64,000 nucleotides of DNA from Mytilus edulis. Lineage: Eukaryota; Mollusca; Bivalvia; Mytilida; Mytilidae. Below the pieces are notes generated by a model that was given only the letters and a program-made list of their open reading frames with translations, was not told the origin of the DNA and searched no databases. The stretch is from the NCBI RefSeq assembly GCF_963676685.1, contig NC_092344.1:55574830-55638829 (forward strand), written 5' to 3'. Shown here one piece after another: positions 34,706-47,900 of this stretch; position 1 is the stretch's first letter; each line of letters opens with the position of its first letter. The position numbers and the translations under genes are program-made.

Positions 34706-37700
34706 CCTACATATATTTGCGAATATTCATACATTGTATAATATTCTGGTACAGTAGATAGTTTTGCGGTTATATATATTACAATATTCATTCTTTTCAT
34801 TTGATTTTTCCTGGTTGGATTTCATACAACTTCAAATATACATCAAATAAAAAATGATAAATTTATTTATAGCTCTCAGATGTGGATACTAACAAAATCC
34901 AAAGATCTTTTAAAGTACATATAATCTAAGACTCTTTCATCTTGCAATAGTATTAAAAAAAATAACTTTTCTTCACGTTACACAAATATTCTCCATTTCA
35001 AACTAAAAGACATATTGAAACAATAGGTCCTGTTTTATTTTATAAAAAACAATGATCGAAGTAGATAGAAGAATCATGTAGGTAGAGATAAATCCTTCTT
35101 TGTAAGAAACAATGATTTTTGCAAAATATTATCGGACGCTTACATTATCAAGATGCTTGATTTCTTGATTGACAACATATGTATTGCGTTTGGAGGAACC
35201 AACTGGTTCACTCTTCTGCCCGACTTGTTGTTTTATTCGTATGAGGCTGACTTTATACAAGAACTTTCTAGGAAGAGGAACAGAAGTTAGTAGTATGCAA
35301 AAAGTAAAATCACAAAAATACTGAACTCCGAGGAAAATTCAATTGGAAAGTTCCTAATCACATGGCAAAATCAAATGATAAAACACATCAAACGAATGGA
35401 CAACAACTCTCATATTTTACATTCCACTACATAAATGATGTTCTCTCACTACATAATTCCATATTTTGTGACTATGTTGAACGCATCCATATCATCGAAC
35501 TTGAGATAGTTAAGAAAGAGGAGTATTCTACAATTGTGTTTCAAAACTGAATTAAACAAATGTAAAAGGAAGCTTAATTAACTTAACGCGGATTTGTTTT
35601 TTTTTCTATCGATTTATGAGTTTACTACTGTTAAACTTTATTAAACCTTTATTTAAGTCTGTTTTTCAATCATATTGATCGAACTTGCCACAATACAATA
35701 TTTCTGGTCGGGATTTTGTTTTCAGAACAATTCTTCAAACGCGTTTTAGTAACCCTACAATCGCCAATGGCAGTCAGCTGGGTTTAAGAATATCAGTTGT
35801 TCGACCTGCTAGCCAAATGCGTTTTGTTTAAAAATACTATTTTACTTTTTTGGACTTTCGGAAAAGGTGTTTGTGCTATGTTTAGAAACATCTAAAAAAA
35901 AAAGTAAAATCACAAAAATACTGAACTGTGAGGAAAGTTGTAGCTGAAACGCATCTAACGAATAGAAAACAACTGTCATATTCCTGACTTGGTACGAAGA
36001 AATTTGTTTTGAATGCGCACGTATAAAAATTGGGTTTTTTATTCAACGGAATCATAGGTTTGAACGTTGTTTTCAATTTAGACTTGTTCATATTTTTTTT
36101 TCGTTGTGGTTTGCATTATATTGGACTTCAAATTTAAATGATCCGATCATCTTATTTCGACTCTTAAAAATTCAAGAGTCTATCCTAAATTGAGGTAAAT
36201 AATATGGCCTTCCAAATACCGTTTAAATTCCGAACAGCACTGAAGAGACACAAATTGTCGAAATCCAGATAAAATCGAAAAGTTTGTGTTGCCAAAATTG
36301 AACTCATGAGTCAGAATAATCATTGCTTTTTAATTCTTGATATTATGTTACAAATATATTGTGATACTTGATAACAAAAAAACTTAGTTCTGGTTAAACT
36401 GAATCAAATATTTGATGTAAAAAATATTTGACTTATATAGTCATTAATGAATAAAAAGGGTGAACATAGAAGTTTTTCTTATTATTTAAATTGCATTTAT
36501 AGGAAAGCCATGCTTGATCTTTGCCATTTTATGTTGCGCCAATTCAGAAATAAAATTTCTTGTATGAAATAGAAGACATGACAATAGCTCTAAACTTGAC
36601 TAACAATTGGCAACAATAGATTAGTTAACATGTGACAAAAAAAATGGACTCCCTATTTGCCAAAAGCATGTCATAATTGACATGATCAATGAAAATTAGT
36701 CCTTTTACCCCTTCAACGATTGCGCCAGATTAGAAATGATTCAATATCTTAGTAAATGAGTGTATATACATTACCATGCTTTAAATGGAACATTGCAGCA
36801 AAAGATGATTACACTTGATTATATCTGAATATAAATGACAGTTTACACAAAACTTGACTATTTTTTAAATTATTTTTGCAGTGTTTGCAGCATTGGACCA
36901 TAGAATACTTTTTGTATAATAATAACTTTTACTTACTGTTGATATTGGATATAAGACAAGTTTTGATTCTTATATTTTCATTTCTGCTGCTTCTGCCAAA
37001 TACTCAATCATTTAATCAGTCGTTTTTCGTAAATCTTTTCCATAGACTGTTAAATATATTCATATGAAAAGCATTCTTTTCCTTTTTTTCTGTGTCTCTG
37101 TTTTTAATATTGATGTTGGTCTCTGCTGATTGTTACGTTTCGTCATGCGGTTTTCGCTTCTTACAATAGTTAGACCTTTTGCTATTACCTTCTACGAAGC
37201 CAACATTAACACAAGTATGCATTGTTTCTAAGCTATGAATAGATGTGTTTTTGGAAATACCGATTACCTCGTAGATCCCACCTTTGATTATCGAGTTCCA
37301 TTTTTTAAATTATTTATCGACTGAATGAGAAACTTACCATGCACTATTCATTTTCATGTTAGCTTTTGTACATGATTAAATAGAATAGACGGGTGGTAGA
37401 TGAGAGTAGGATGAAAATTATATATGATGAGATATAAAGATGATTCCAAAAGAGCATAATTAAATGTATTTTCATGATAAGAAAGAAACAAAACCTGTAG
37501 ATTAATAACATTAGTTAACATAAGAAATACATTCTATTTTCAATGATTTTATGACAATATTTGTACAGCAACCTATCCTGGGATGGTTTGGAAAAGTCCT
37601 AATATGTTTTATTAGACATACATTAGGACAACTAGTAGGATACTATAGAATACCTGCCCTCTTGATCTAAGATAGATGTATTTTGTCTGAGTTTATGGCC

Positions 37701-38092
37701 AGCTGGAAGTTAGTGTAAATTTACAAAAAAACAGTACATGTGACGATGTTTGATATTTTATTTGGTGTGTTTATTTTCAAAATATCCTGATATAATTGCC
37801 AGAACAAATACAAATACTACGCATTCAGCATAAATATCTATAAACGAGGTAAGATGCGTTTGCATGATAGTTTAAAAATTGTATTTTACTTCACTAGTTT
37901 GTATAATCATATACACATATTAATTGTAAAATCAAACTCCTACAAATATTTTAGTTAGTTTTTGTCGTCTCTAGTTTTAAATTATGTTTATACTAAGTTT
38001 TTGTGAATAAGTAAACCTGTTTTTGTAAAGAAAGTTTGAATTGTTACTGAATTTGTTTTTGTATTGCATTAATTGACTTCAAAATTTAAAGT

Positions 38093-38538
38093 AGAATGAA
38101 ATTCATAACAGTGTGGCTGTGGCCATTGGTTGACACATTAAATTCATCCATTGACTGGGACAATTTACGTGAACGTTTGTCTGTAACGACCACTGTTCAC
38201 GACGTACCTACGATAGACATTTAAACTGTGGTGTCACCAAAGGTTTCTTAACGCCTTTAATTATAAAATAATTCGAAAAATTAATCAGGAATAACCTTTT
38301 ATGTTTTGATTTATATAATTGATATAAATCAAAACATCGTGTTATTTCTCATTAATTTTTCGAACTACTTTATTAAGGTGTTGAGAACCTTTGGTGACCC
38401 CATAGTTTAAGTGTCTTTAAAAAGTACATAGTGAACAGTGGTCGTTACATACAAACGTTCACCTAAACTGTCCCAGTCAATGGATGAATTTAATGTGTCA
38501 ATCAATGGCCACAGCCACACTGTTTTGAATTTCATTCT
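38093..38538. repeat. Foldback element with arms of about 220 bp
   Basis: Left AGAATGAAATTCA... (from 38093) and right ...TGAATTTCATTCT (to 38538) are imperfect inverted repeats over their whole length. They centre on TTGATTTATATAATTGATAT near 38315. No ORF; MITE-like. Confidence 0.8.
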
Positions 38539-38546
38539 ATAAATAG

Positions 38547-38642
38547 TTATCAAAAGTACCAGGCTATAATTTAATGCGCCAGACGCACATTGCCTCTACA
38601 TAAGACGCATCGGTGATGCTCAGATCAAAATAGTTAAAAAGA
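38547..38642 (+). repeat. Dispersed repeat CATCATAGATACCAGG family, copy 3
   Basis: Diverged copy (GTACCAGGCTATAATTTAAT ... CATCGGTGATGCTCAGATC). Confidence 0.55.
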
Positions 38643-38973
38643 GAATCGTTTAAATCCATTTCTGTTCGTGCTATAGACTTAAGAAGTCATAATGTAGATA
38701 TAATTAATCGACAAACTGTCATGCTTTTCATGTTATCTGTGTTAGCAACATAGGATAATACACAAACATGTACATATAAAGACATTTGTTATACTAGTTA
38801 ATGAAGGCAGAAATCAACATTATTGGTATATTTTCTGTCACATGCTATATTTTTGTCAAACATTTTTTTCAACACTTAAGGATCTGTATCATGTTCAAAT
38901 GTAAATAGTATGATATGTTGTTTTTAAGTCACATGGACCTCATCAAGAACAAATATTTTAGAATGCTTTTTTA

Positions 38974-41900
38974 TTAGAAAAGTCTTGGTACAATAAAGGG
39001 CGGTGAAGGAAGGTAGTTTGATGCCCCATAAATAGCACATTTCTTAAAAGCACACGGACTTTCACCCCATTCATATCGTAATCCACCAATAGAATGGTGA
39101 CTTAGGTTACATTTTGATGTATCTAAAGTTATACTTGACGTATCATGACTCTTTATTGGTGCATTGGTCCAACCATTATCACCAGCATACGCAAAACAAA
39201 CTTTATGAGATGTTGAACAGCAAATCTGAAATAAATTGCCAGAACGATAAATTGTACAACATATTCATATATCATTAATCAAATATTTTTAAGGATTTGT
39301 GATTCGTTATAACTTGAACACATGTACATTTGTATTTAATCAGCATGACGCAAATACTGTTGTGATTATGTTTTTGTATGTCAAAACAGCATCTTGCACA
39401 GGGCATACAGCATGTTACTCAGAATAAATTCTAAAATACTCAAATTTTTCATTCTAAAAATGTGCGCACGGCCATCGCTTTTCCAACCATATAAAATTAC
39501 AAAAATAATCATTAACTTGTAATTTGTTTTTAGCTAGGATCATGCAAACTTTATTTCTATGCTGACGAAAATAGTTCATGCATTGCATGTTGTCGTTGTT
39601 GATTGATAATATAACAATTGTAGACTTCGGTTGAGATCAATACGATTTTATGTCGACCTAAAGAGAAATATAAATCCCACATTTCGTCTTCAGTTATTAT
39701 GCTTCTCTTATGTCGATATAACCTGTTACCGACCTCATCCACAGTCTATAAATGTATATTTTATTTAGTTATTGGAAACTAGTGTATACTATAATTTTGT
39801 TATAGCAGTTGATAATTTTATTTATCATATACTTAGACTAAATAACATATGATTTTTACTGTATGATAATAGCATTTATTATATACTTAGTAGTAAATAC
39901 AGATAAATTGTATGTGTAATACAATCAATGGCAAGCGTGCTGTATCAGCCACCCGTGATGATATCGATATCAGCACGGTTGCAAAAGCTTTATCACACTT
40001 TTAATCTGTATGACGTCACGTCATCGATTGCAGTCACTATTGCAAAGCTTTATCAAATCCCTAATCTGTATGACGTCATGTCAAACCTATAATCTGTATG
40101 ACGTCATTTCAAAACTCCTTATCTGTATGACGTCATGTCACATAAAGTGTATATGATATCACACACCGTATCAACCCTCAACCAATATAATCCCTCGAGC
40201 AGAGCTCTTGGGATTATATTGGTGTCTCGGGTTGATACGGATGCGATATTGAAAAAGCCATATGATATTCTCTTTTACATTTAACGTATATTCCGTATTT
40301 TTCGATTTGGTGCTTAGCGGGCTGATATGAAAAGTTTATCACATGCTTCGATTGTTATCACATGCCTTTCCGTAACGTTATCGCACGGCATTCCGGTGAT
40401 ACTCGGCAAATTCCGGAAAATACACCTCCATGCTACGTTTTCAGTGAAAAACATTAATTTACAAAGTAGTGTACATAATAATTATTTAAGAATTGAATGC
40501 TTCTTTTTGTAAATTTATTGGGTGGTAAAAGCGTTGACCGAAGTACATTTTGTATGAAGCGCGGAAGCGCTTCATTCTAAAAATGTACGCACGGTCAACG
40601 CTTTTACAACCCTATAAAGTTTCAAAAAGAAGTATTCAATACTTATAATTACTTTTTTTTAGCTAAAATCATGAAAACACGATTTTTATCCAGTTTTATT
40701 TAATTCACCTGTGCACTTTTTTGTGGGACCTCGTGTTATCATGCATGATAAATGTTATTGTCTGATGCAATTGTTTACGGAATAACATGTTAGTCAATCA
40801 GAATAACGTATTATAATGAAACTTACATCTAATGTAATTATTTGGATATTGGAAAGTATATTGTGTAAACTTATTAGAAAAAAAATAAAAAAAACCATAA
40901 AAAAATCAAACAAATTATTTAATAAATGCATTTTTTAAAAGTTTCAAACATAATTTAGAAAGTTACTTTTAAAAAAGTTGACATTTCCAAACAGTGTTCA
41001 TTATCTATATTGTTGAATTAATTTTTTTGTCGATTCGTCCATATTAAAAAAATGTTCTTCTCTGTTGAGGCATATGATAGAAAGATTTCATATCGAATGA
41101 ACTAAATTTGGAGTCCGTCTTCCGTGGACTTTTCACTCTTTGAACTTCTATTTGGGAACCACGTAGGATCAATATATGAATCTAGCTGTTATTTTTTTCC
41201 ACCTATTGAAGCATATGATAAAAAGATCATAACATGTCACTTTTCATATCGCATGTATTATCAGCCCTAGGTTCAATATCAGCCCAAGAGCCGCATGGCT
41301 CGAGGGCTGATATTGACCGAGGGCTGATAATACATGCGATATGAAAAGTGACATATTATGATAATACATGCGATATGAAAAATGCCATGTAATAATCTGA
41401 TATGCTCATATTATCAGGGTAATCGAGCTTCTGTACTCTCCTGAATGTTGCAATAACACATTAAATTTAATAACTGTTTACATTAAAGGGGTTAAACAGG
41501 GAGACACACTAAGTCCCACTTTATTTAATGTCTTTATAAATGATATTGTAAAATTTTTTGAGGGAAATGATTCAAGTCCCCTTAAGCTTATAAATAGTAA
41601 GGTAGGATGCCTTCTTTTTGTGGATGATCTTTTAATCCTGTCAGAATCAAAAGAGGGTCTACAAAACAGTTTAAATAACGTTAAATTATATTGTAACAAA
41701 TGGCAACTCTCTTTGAATACAAACAAAACTAAATCCATGATTTTTAGTCAGTCAAAACATAAAAGTGAAACATCACATATTTACTATGAGAATAAGCCAT
41801 AGAGAGTGTAACAGAATATTCATTTTTGGGAATGTTGATAAAATGTAATGGAAATTTATCACAAAGTACTTTAGAGCTGACAAAAAAAGCAAAAAAAGTA

Positions 41901-44900
41901 TTTTTTGCAATAAAATTATATACTAAATCATTGAATAATCTACCTATAAAAGTAGCAAATAATCTTTTTGATTCTTTAGTAAAACCAATTATGACCTATA
42001 ATTCAGAAGTAACATATTTGGATACATATATTTCTTTTCATCGAGCCAAAAGCAGAACCTTAACTTCAGGAAAAGAAATTAATCAACTTGATTTTATAGA
42101 CAAAACCCCCATAGAAAATATGCATCTTAAATTTTGTAAATCTACTCTAGGGATAAGAAAAAATGCATCCAATTCAGGAGCAAGAGTTGAATTAGGAAGA
42201 TTGCCTATAGAATGCTTTATTAAAACACAAACCCTTTTATATTTAGCTAGACTATATAATAATAATATTAATCCATTGTTAAAGGAAGCTTTTTCTCTAG
42301 CACAGTCTCTAGATTTGACAGGAACTTACTCATGGTATACATATGCTAAAAATATTGTTAAAGAGACTAACGTTGACCTTAATATTCTTTCTACTTGTAA
42401 GGACATAAAAGATGTAAATAAAATAAAAAACGATATAAAGTTAAAAATGAAAAATAGATATGAAGATTTAATTCAAAATAAATTTCAAAACATCGATGAT
42501 AAAAGTAAATTTTTTCTCTATAAAAAACTTAAAAAAGATTACAAACTAGAATATTATCTAAATACATCTAATTTTCAGATAAGGAGATTAATCACTAAAT
42601 TTAGAATAAGTGATCACTCCCTCTTGATTGAAAAGGGGAGATATTTTAAAATCCCAAGAGAGGAACGTCTTTGCCATAAATGTAAAATACTAGAGGATGA
42701 GAAACATTTTTTACTATATTGTGAGTATAATAAAACTCTTAGAAATGACTTTTTTCATCACATATGTACAGAAAATAATAACTTTAATAATTTAAATGAA
42801 GAAGAAAAAATTCATTATTTACTAAATCCATCATCACCTTTACAAACAAATAAGTTAGGATCCTTCTTGAAAAAGTCATTAGAACTGAGGGCAGGGGACT
42901 CTTAACAACTTGTTTGTTGTTATAAATTTTAATGCTGTTGATATTTTGTATGTTTAATATGTATGTATTTATGTTTATTGTGTTTATTGTATTAATATAT
43001 GTTGGTCACAAACTGTAAAGTTTATATGACAATAAAATATTTGATTTGATTTGATTTGATTAAAATCGCCTCGAGACTAAACAAGGCAGGTTTAATCTAA
43101 ACTGTAAACTATCTGCCATAAACTCAAAAGGACAAAAACATTGAGATATAAACCTTATAATTTCTGATACAGTATGAGTTTTCATCTCTTCGTTGGTGTT
43201 GGCCGGACGGCTATAGTTGAAGAACGTACACTTCTACCCAGTGGAAAAATTTAATTCAAGTTCTAAATGACTTATATATCGCCAGCCAGTAAAATCAATT
43301 TATTTCTACTTTGGACAGACAAATAAGGCCGTTAGTTTTCTCGTTTGAATTGTCATATCGGGGCCTTTTATAGCTTACTATGCGGTATGGGCTTTGCTCA
43401 TTGTTGATGTCTGTGTCTGTGTCATTTTGGTCTCTTGTGGACAGTTTTCTCATTGGCAATCATACCACATCTTCTTTTTTATAAATAATAATTTATTGCA
43501 CCCTTATTGAACATTTCTGTAATACGGTAATCACTTTAAGGGTGCAATTTCGTTTGTGTATTTAGAAAACATATTTATGTCAAGAATATTATTAAGTGGT
43601 ATCAGCTGGTGTTTACTGTTGAGTGTTTAAAAAAGTTAAATTATAATTTTTAGTTCCTAGCAGTCAACCTATTGGTTTTAATAACTCACTTGGAATCCGT
43701 TTGTGTTTCTTACATCAATGGGCGATCTGCCATTGTCGTATTCTATAGTAAGAGTATTGCTATGACGATGTAAGGTATATGATGAAGGATACGGACCCTG
43801 ATAATCAATTCCACTTCTGTTATACGCAACTGCTAAAGCTCCTAAAACTAAACGAGCTGCGACATCATGCTTTAGACGAGGATGAATGCTGTGAAAAATA
43901 AGGTAATGTTAATCATTCAAAGGATTAATAAGAATTTGATGGTGTGAATTTGTAAATATGTCCATGATCCCTAGTGCACATTGACCATCATGGTCATTGT
44001 TCAGTATATAAAATATTTCGAAATTAATAAATCGATTGAAAAAAACCAAATCCGTATTGCAAACTAAAACTGAGGGAAACGCATGAAAAAAGCAAAATCA
44101 CCAAAAAAACTGAACTCCGAGGAAAATTCTAAACGAACAGTACCTTACTAAATGGCAAAATCAAAAGCTCAAACACATCAAACGAATGGATAACAACTGT
44201 CATATTCCTGACTTGGTACAGACATTTTTTCTGGTAGATTATACATAGTTTTATAACTAGCAAAACCTCTCACTTGTATGACAGTCGCATCAAATTCCAT
44301 TTTACTGGCAACGATGCGTGAATAAAACAAACAGATATAATAGATAAAAATGTCAAAAATACATCAGTTTACATTGTGTTATAATCTTAATCACTATATA
44401 AAAATGACCAACAAATATTTTACAAAGAAGCACAAAATGGCATACAGACTAAGCATATTAGCAAAAATTAAAGACAAGAAAACAAGAGAACGAAAATTGA
44501 TAATCGTCAACTATATGATATATGGCGCTTGATTTTCAATTCTACACATTTTCTGTTTAATAAAGTGTTTTAATTTTCACAACACTAAAGTGTTTCTACC
44601 CAAGATATGTATTGCATGATTGTCGTTTTTTGCACAATTTTTCGGAATTTTCGGTTATTAATGTTCTTCAACATTGTATTTTATTTGGCGTTAAACTGTA
44701 TTGATTCCAGCTTCACTCATGAGTCTAATTCACAAAACACCAATCATGTGTACCAAAGTATAAAACTAGTATATTTGATAAGTTTTTACTACATAATAGT
44801 ATATGTTTCTCGAAATGCCTATGTGGAAAATAAATTGTTTCTGGTAACTATCTACTAGTATGACTGGTATAGGTATGGTAAAGGTAAAACGTTGGTATCA

Positions 44901-47900
44901 ATTTAAAAATAAATCGTACGGGGTAGGTTAAATAAAAAAACAAATAGTATTTGGAAAATACGGATTGGATAAGAACAATACATACGTCCCACGTGGAGAT
45001 GCATAATCTGGGAGGTCTAATGCAACTGCCATAAAGACATTCTTTAATCGATTGTTTGGAACTCTTCCATGATTAGCTGTCTGTGCCCAGCGTACCAGTG
45101 GAAATGTACCTATTTCTGACGTATTTCTATTCGGTGCTAACTGAAGAAAAAAAAAACGTGAAAAAGTGACAGCAACTTATGTTTAAGTGTTTTGATGTCT
45201 CTTAATTTTTCATTTTCTCGAATTGTTATTTTTTGGGGAGAGGTTACATTTTTTCTCAAGAAAAAGAAAATTCTCTTCAAACCTATTTTTATGGGGGTTC
45301 AATTTTTATTCTTCAAGAAATTGTCAATTTTCTAAAAATAAAATTGGGGGTCACAATTTATTTTCTAATTCTTTGAATATAGTTTGAGAAAAGATTTACT
45401 AAGTATTGCGCAACAGCACACTGTATTGCATAAATGCAAGAAATCTTCGGTTGAATATAACGTCAAATCATATAACCAATTTCAAGTTCTTAGACTATAT
45501 TTATTCTGTGTAAGAAACCTATAATGAGTAAAATATTAAATCAAAATCAAATTCAATCCAGTATGAAGCTTGGACATTTTTGCCCTAACTGTTCGGGGTT
45601 GGACATTTGCAGTCGTATCTAGCGAAGTAGTTTATTTATAAATCTATAGATTTGATTGCAGAGTGTTTTCATTTTGTACCAGCATAACTTTTTTCAGACA
45701 TTTCAAACGCTTTATATCATTTGCTTTAAATTAGCATGTGCATTCCCCTATCACAACGAAAACATAAACAACAGCAAAAGTAGACGAAACACTTACGAAC
45801 TTTTATCAGGTATGAAGATTTTTCACTTTTGCATTTAAGAATTGAATGCTTCTTTTTGTAATTCCGCGCTTCATACAAAATGTACTTCGGTCAACGCTTT
45901 TACACCCCAATGAAGTCACAAAAAGAAGCATTCAATACTTATAATTACATTTTTTTTAGCTAGGATAATGAAAACACGAATTTTGTAATTTTTTTATTTA
46001 ATTCTCCTGTGCACTTTATTGTGGGACCTCGTGTTATCATGGATGAGAAGTTCTATTGAGTGATACAATTGCTTAAGGAATAACACGTGCTGTGCAGATA
46101 GCCAATCAGAATAACGTATTGCAATGAAACATTCATTTAATGTAATTATAAAGTAATGGATAAATAAAGCTAATCTGTCTGTCCTTTCTCTTGAGTGACC
46201 AGCTATTAGGGCAATGATTATTGTACTGGTATACGAAATACAGATTATTTTTATCAAATACATGATCCTTTTATTTTTCTTATTAAGTCAGGGAATTTAT
46301 AAAATAATTATAAAGATTTCATGTGATTTGGTGTAATCGCGGGTAGTTTTTAGTGAATGTATTAAATCAAAAATTCATTGTAACTTATATAAATGTACTT
46401 TTAATAAAAAAAAAATTGCCATTTTAAATTTAACAGTGTTACTCTCCTAACTACGACAAAACTTACACTTTGCTATGTATATCATATCGACAATTGTGTC
46501 TTTTAGTAATACTCGAGAGTAGCATATATAAACCTATTAAAGAACGAATAGAACAACAACAACAAAAAGGGATAAAATATAACCAAACTTAGAAAATGAA
46601 TCAAGAGCTATGCACGAAGAAAATATATCCTAAATTTTAAAATTCTTTCCTTAATTTTTCACTGCAAATCGCAGGAAATATATATGCGTATTTCAATGTC
46701 AGTACTTCGGTTCTGAGATATATGGATGCATATTTTCTAACCTGGACAAATCCAAATGGAAACATAGCATCAACGGTTTGTAGAGAAGCAGCATGGAACT
46801 TGGAGCGCCAATCGTTTATCATTGCCGGAAATCTACATGCGTAATCAAACGCATTTCCATAGTTTGCCTCTCCTGCAATTAGGACGTGATTATAAACTAT
46901 GAAATATAGATCCGCGCCTACCTCTGTAAAAGTGGTTAATTAAAATGCCATGGACTACAGAAAAACGTCTAACAAATAGCGATATATAGTAACCAGAGAT
47001 GCGGAGTATAGAGTGACTGATACCTAGAGGGACAAATTAGATGGACCTTTATAATATTGTCCTTAATTAAAAGTGAAATTATACAGTATGACTTTCAATG
47101 ATGAACCATCTCACAGATGAGACATTGATGCAGGGTCTGTATTTGTTCAGATTTGGATTTTCATGGATTTTCACAAATTAATCTTTTGTCATATTGCGAA
47201 ATTATTCCAAACTTTATTCATATCTGTAATTGATCTACCATGGTTTGTTACTTATAATAAAAACATTTTGGAAATCTTGAAGTCATTGAAAGACTATTGT
47301 ATTTTTGATTTTACACCTTCCTGTATGAAGGATCTTTATAAAGACAACACTGAAAATAGGTTCTATCACGCTTTATTATTAGCTGGACCATTTCAAAACT
47401 GATTTTTTAGCAATTAAGAATAGTTCTCTGATTAAGGTTTCCTTGATGCAAAATGCTTTAAAATCCTAATGTTTTGTTTTCAGAAAAATATTCGTTACAT
47501 ATATAAAAAAAAATAACTCCATCAGAAACGCTCAAGGTCAAATATTTCAAAGCCAAAGATTTTGTAGGAACCGAAACAATTGACGAGCTAAAAGTAACCT
47601 GATAAAATAGCCAAATCCATATAAGGCCAACCTTGCCAGAGGGAATTAAGACCTTAGTTTCTTTATAATTGAAATTTGGTAAACGGACAATTTTATTAGT
47701 ATTAACCATGTCAGTACCGACAAACTGACTACTGGATCATACTAAGCACTTTTTATCTTGTAGTCAATGAGATGTTTGTACTCAAGACATATTTTTTGGT
47801 AGGAATATAAACAAGCGATCGATTTGATTGCATGTATAATGATTATAAGCTGTCTGTTTGTTAATTTTGTATTTAATAATCATCATAAAAATAAAATTCT

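Larger units (their letters stand above)
30066..38973. other. Long gene-poor stretch right of the membrane-protein gene
   Basis: May hide the 5' exon(s) of the membrane-protein gene and the SIAE copy 2 3' flank. Seen here: dispersed-repeat fragments at 35300-35420 and 35900-36010, short CTGCCATAGATTT repeats at 34585-34705, an inverted repeat at 38093-38538 and a possible plus-strand signal-peptide exon at 33287. No long convincing coding frame was found. Confidence 0.45.

Noticed and set aside
37321-37370. Candidate first exon of the membrane-protein gene (ATGAAAATGAATAG then GTAAGT, minus strand)
   Set aside because: Its phase does not fit the exon starting at 30065, and it encodes no signal peptide.
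47163-47402. 79-codon plus-strand frame in SIAE copy 2 intron 5
   Set aside because: Looks protein-like in places but has no recognisable domain and no paired splice sites; left unannotated.
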